A stretch of 54,715 nucleotides of DNA from an uncultured Bacteroidales bacterium (GTDB lineage Bacteria; Bacteroidota; Bacteroidia; Bacteroidales; Muribaculaceae), in NCBI GenBank assembly GCA_947173955.1, contig CAMWHE010000012.1, forward strand, positions 1 through 54,715. The letters are read 5' to 3'. The notes below the pieces were generated by a model. The model searched no databases. It saw only the letters and a list, made by a program, of their open reading frames with translations, and was not told the origin of the DNA. Numbering within the stretch: the stretch's first letter is position 1; each line of letters starts with the position of its first letter. The translations under genes were made by a program, and so were the position numbers. Below are positions 53,178-54,715 of this stretch, in pieces.

Positions 53178-53251
53178 CGACAGGCACACTCAGTCTCCGA
53201 GAGATAAATTTAATTTCATCAGTTTTTTCATTCACCTAAAAAATCGCAATT

Positions 53252-54250
53252 ATGGATTTAAGTCATATCATACTCTATGCGATTGTGCCTATCATCGTCG
53301 TTATGCTCGCCGGCTTCATCTCCGGCAAGAAAGGGATATTCACAGGCGCCGACGCCAAGAAGTTCAATAAGGTCGTTCTTGACTACGCCCTCCCGGCAGC
53401 CCTCTTCGTCTCGATCGTACAGGCATCTCGCGACGACCTCGTCAAGGACATCCGTCTGACAGTCGTCTCAGCCGTCGGCATCATGGCCTGCTTCATGCTC
53501 GTCTACTTCGTATTCAAATACTGCTTTAAGAAGAATACGGGCGCCGACGCAGCCATCTCGGCCCTTATCAGCGGTTCGCCCACGATCGGCTTCCTCGGTT
53601 TTGCCGTCATGGAGCCTATCTTCGACCAGACAGTCGGCCTCTCCTCGGTAGCCCTCGTGGTAGCCATCGTAGGTATCGTCGTCAATGCCATAGGTATTCC
53701 TGTCGGCCTGTCGCTGATGAACGCGTCGCTGGCCAAGCAGAATCCGGCCGCCAAGAAGCAGAGCGCATGGAAGCCCGTGCTTCACGCGCTGGCACAGCCT
53801 GTGGCCTGGGCTCCTATCCTCGCCGTCGTGCTGGTAGTCTGCGGCCTGAAGTGGCCGGACTGGGCAAGCCCCTCATTCGACCTCATCGCCAAGGCTAACG
53901 CCTCGATGGCCGTATTCTCAGCCGGTATCACCCTGGCAGCCATCAAGTTCTCGATGAACTTCCAGGTTGTCCTCGGATCATTCATGAAGATGGTGGTGAT
54001 GCCTGCCGTAGTCCTCTTGCTCGGCATCGTATGCGGCATGGAAGCCAACAACCTCCGTATGCTCGTCGTGGCAGCCGCACTTCCCCCGGCATTCTCAGGC
54101 ATCATCATCGCCGACGAGAACGACACATACGTAGCCACCGGCACATCCTCATTGACCTTGTCAGTCATCCTCTTCATCGGATTCTGTCCCCTCTGGATCT
54201 GGCTGACCAACCTCGCCATCAACGGCCATCTCTTCGGTTATCTCGGATAA
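53252..54250 (+). CDS. AEC family permease, putative oxalate/formate transporter
   Basis: 332 residues with ten predicted membrane segments in two halves of five. AEC (auxin efflux carrier/malonate) markers are the early LAGFISGKKGIFTGADAKKF and later FSAGITLAAIKFSM and an LPPAFSGIII loop near the C-terminal half. Its place directly after oxc suggests it moves oxalate in and formate out or oxalate alone; this is inferred from position. Oxalobacter uses the MFS antiporter OxlT instead. No terminator is obvious before the repeat block starting at about 54270. Confidence 0.85.
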   Translation: MDLSHIILYAIVPIIVVMLAGFISGKKGIFTGADAKKFNKVVLDYALPAALFVSIVQASRDDLVKDIRLTVVSAVGIMACFMLVYFVFKYCFKKNTGADAAISALISGSPTIGFLGFAVMEPIFDQTVGLSSVALVVAIVGIVVNAIGIPVGLSLMNASLAKQNPAAKKQSAWKPVLHALAQPVAWAPILAVVLVVCGLKWPDWASPSFDLIAKANASMAVFSAGITLAAIKFSMNFQVVLGSFMKMVVMPAVVLLLGIVCGMEANNLRMLVVAAALPPAFSGIIIADENDTYVATGTSSLTLSVILFIGFCPLWIWLTNLAINGHLFGYLG

Positions 54251-54268
54251 TCAACACATAGCTGAACT

Positions 54269-54368
54269 ACCGCGCCCCCCGCAGTGCATAGCCACGCGGA
54301 GGGCGCTTTCTATATATGCGAGTAGAGGGGGGCGGGTGAGAATGGCGGGGATTAAGGACGATAAGGGG
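54269..54368. repeat. start of fifth palindrome block
   Basis: GCGCCCCCCGCAG...GCGGAGGGCGC (54270-54305) is a long imperfect hairpin right after the permease gene and may also act as its terminator, though no T-run follows directly. Confidence 0.5.
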
Positions 54369-54489
54369 GAGAGCACCCGCAGGAGCGGGTGCAAGCAGAG
54401 TAGCCTGTGGTTGAGGCCATGAGGCCGAAACCGCAGGACAGGTCTCATTCCTTAATAGCCGCACGCGCAGCGCGTGTGCGAGCAATTCC
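54369..54489. repeat. 120-bp dispersed repeat, copy B (inverted)
   Basis: Reverse complement of copy A at 26165-26284: GCACCCGC-agga-GCGGGTGC at its start, the conserved GGCCGAAACCGCAGG middle, and CGCACGCGC-a-GCGCGTGTGCG at its end. Confidence 0.8.
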
Positions 54490-54521
54490 TGCCTGATTTA
54501 GTCGGCTATTGTAGCTGCCGG

Positions 54522-54554
54522 GAGTCAACGAATCCAATTTTGGATCGGTTGAAT
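54522..54554. repeat. 33-bp core repeat, inverted copy 3
   Basis: Inverted copy of 16609-16641 and 25793-25825: GAGTCAACGAATCC ... GGATCGGTTGAAT. The opposite strand is then followed by a T-rich and G-rich hairpin remnant (AAAAAAAGGGGGCGCC on plus). Confidence 0.85.
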
Positions 54555-54617
54555 ATCTTGATAAAAAAAGGGGGCGCCTGGGGTACGCCGAAGCCCGTCG
54601 GGGAAGGTGTGGGGCAT

Positions 54618-54684
54618 GATATCGTGTCTCCGACACTCGCTCCTCTATGGTATCCGCATGCCCCAGGCGCTGACGCACGCCTGG
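54618..54684. repeat. 21-bp repeat and CCCCAGGCG palindrome, copy 3
   Basis: Identical 21-base word at 54618-54638 followed at 54660-54684 by CCCCAGGCG-ctgacg-cacGCCTGGGG-type palindrome, the same order as at 47638-47708. Confidence 0.85.
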
Positions 54685-54715
54685 GGAAATCTAGGACTCG
54701 TGCAATAGTTGAAAT

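Overview
The window looks like chromosomal DNA of a gut Bacteroidales bacterium, most likely of the Muribaculaceae (S24-7) group. This is inferred from gene content and promoter style, not from a marker gene. The evidence is Bacteroidetes-type promoters (TTTG, 19 bp, TAnnTTTG), an Mfa/FimA-type fimbrial operon, a PorW/SprE-like type IX secretion lipoprotein next to a large secreted protein with a matching sorting-type tail, a NagB-PIG-L fusion, and an oxalate-degradation locus of the kind reported in that family.

Bases 1-7700 are an AT-rich accessory stretch unlike the GC-rich remainder. It holds a broken gene end, an M50-like membrane protease, three unrecognised exported proteins, kptA (RNA 2'-phosphotransferase), a complete mraY away from any cell-wall cluster, a SecB-like protein, a multiply broken M42 peptidase gene and a decayed IS982 element. 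From 7.7 to 15.9 kb lie a TPR protein, a MATE exporter coupled to a UmuD-like protease without umuC, a membrane nucleotide-sugar 4,6-dehydratase, the NagB/PIG-L fusion and a lipoprotein. From 17.0 to 25.2 kb are pyruvate:ferredoxin oxidoreductase and a 1465-residue secreted multidomain protein. From 26.4 to 33.3 kb a tight minus-strand operon carries porW/sprE-like, ribF, a HAD phosphatase, an O-methyltransferase, aroQ and an Mrp/ApbC ATPase. A DUF3943 protein follows on the plus strand.

From 46.4 down to 34.8 kb runs a seven-gene minus-strand fimbrial operon: DUF3575, DUF3868/OmpA-like/TPR, Mfa1-like major subunit, FimB/Mfa2-like anchor and three further lipoprotein pilins, driven by a near-perfect Bacteroidetes promoter. 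Rubrerythrin and two glycosyltransferases follow. The window ends with frc, oxc and an AEC-family permease, a compact oxalate module: CoA transfer from formyl-CoA to oxalate, decarboxylation of oxalyl-CoA, and probable oxalate/formate transport.

Five intergenic blocks (16.0-17.0, 25.6-26.4, 34.3-34.8, 47.4-47.9 and 54.3-54.7 kb) are filled with short-loop palindromes and longer repeat modules shared between blocks on both strands. They contain no plausible genes and look like a composite dispersed-repeat family. This, the tRNA-like hairpin between frc and oxc, and the AT-rich island are the most interesting unexplained features.
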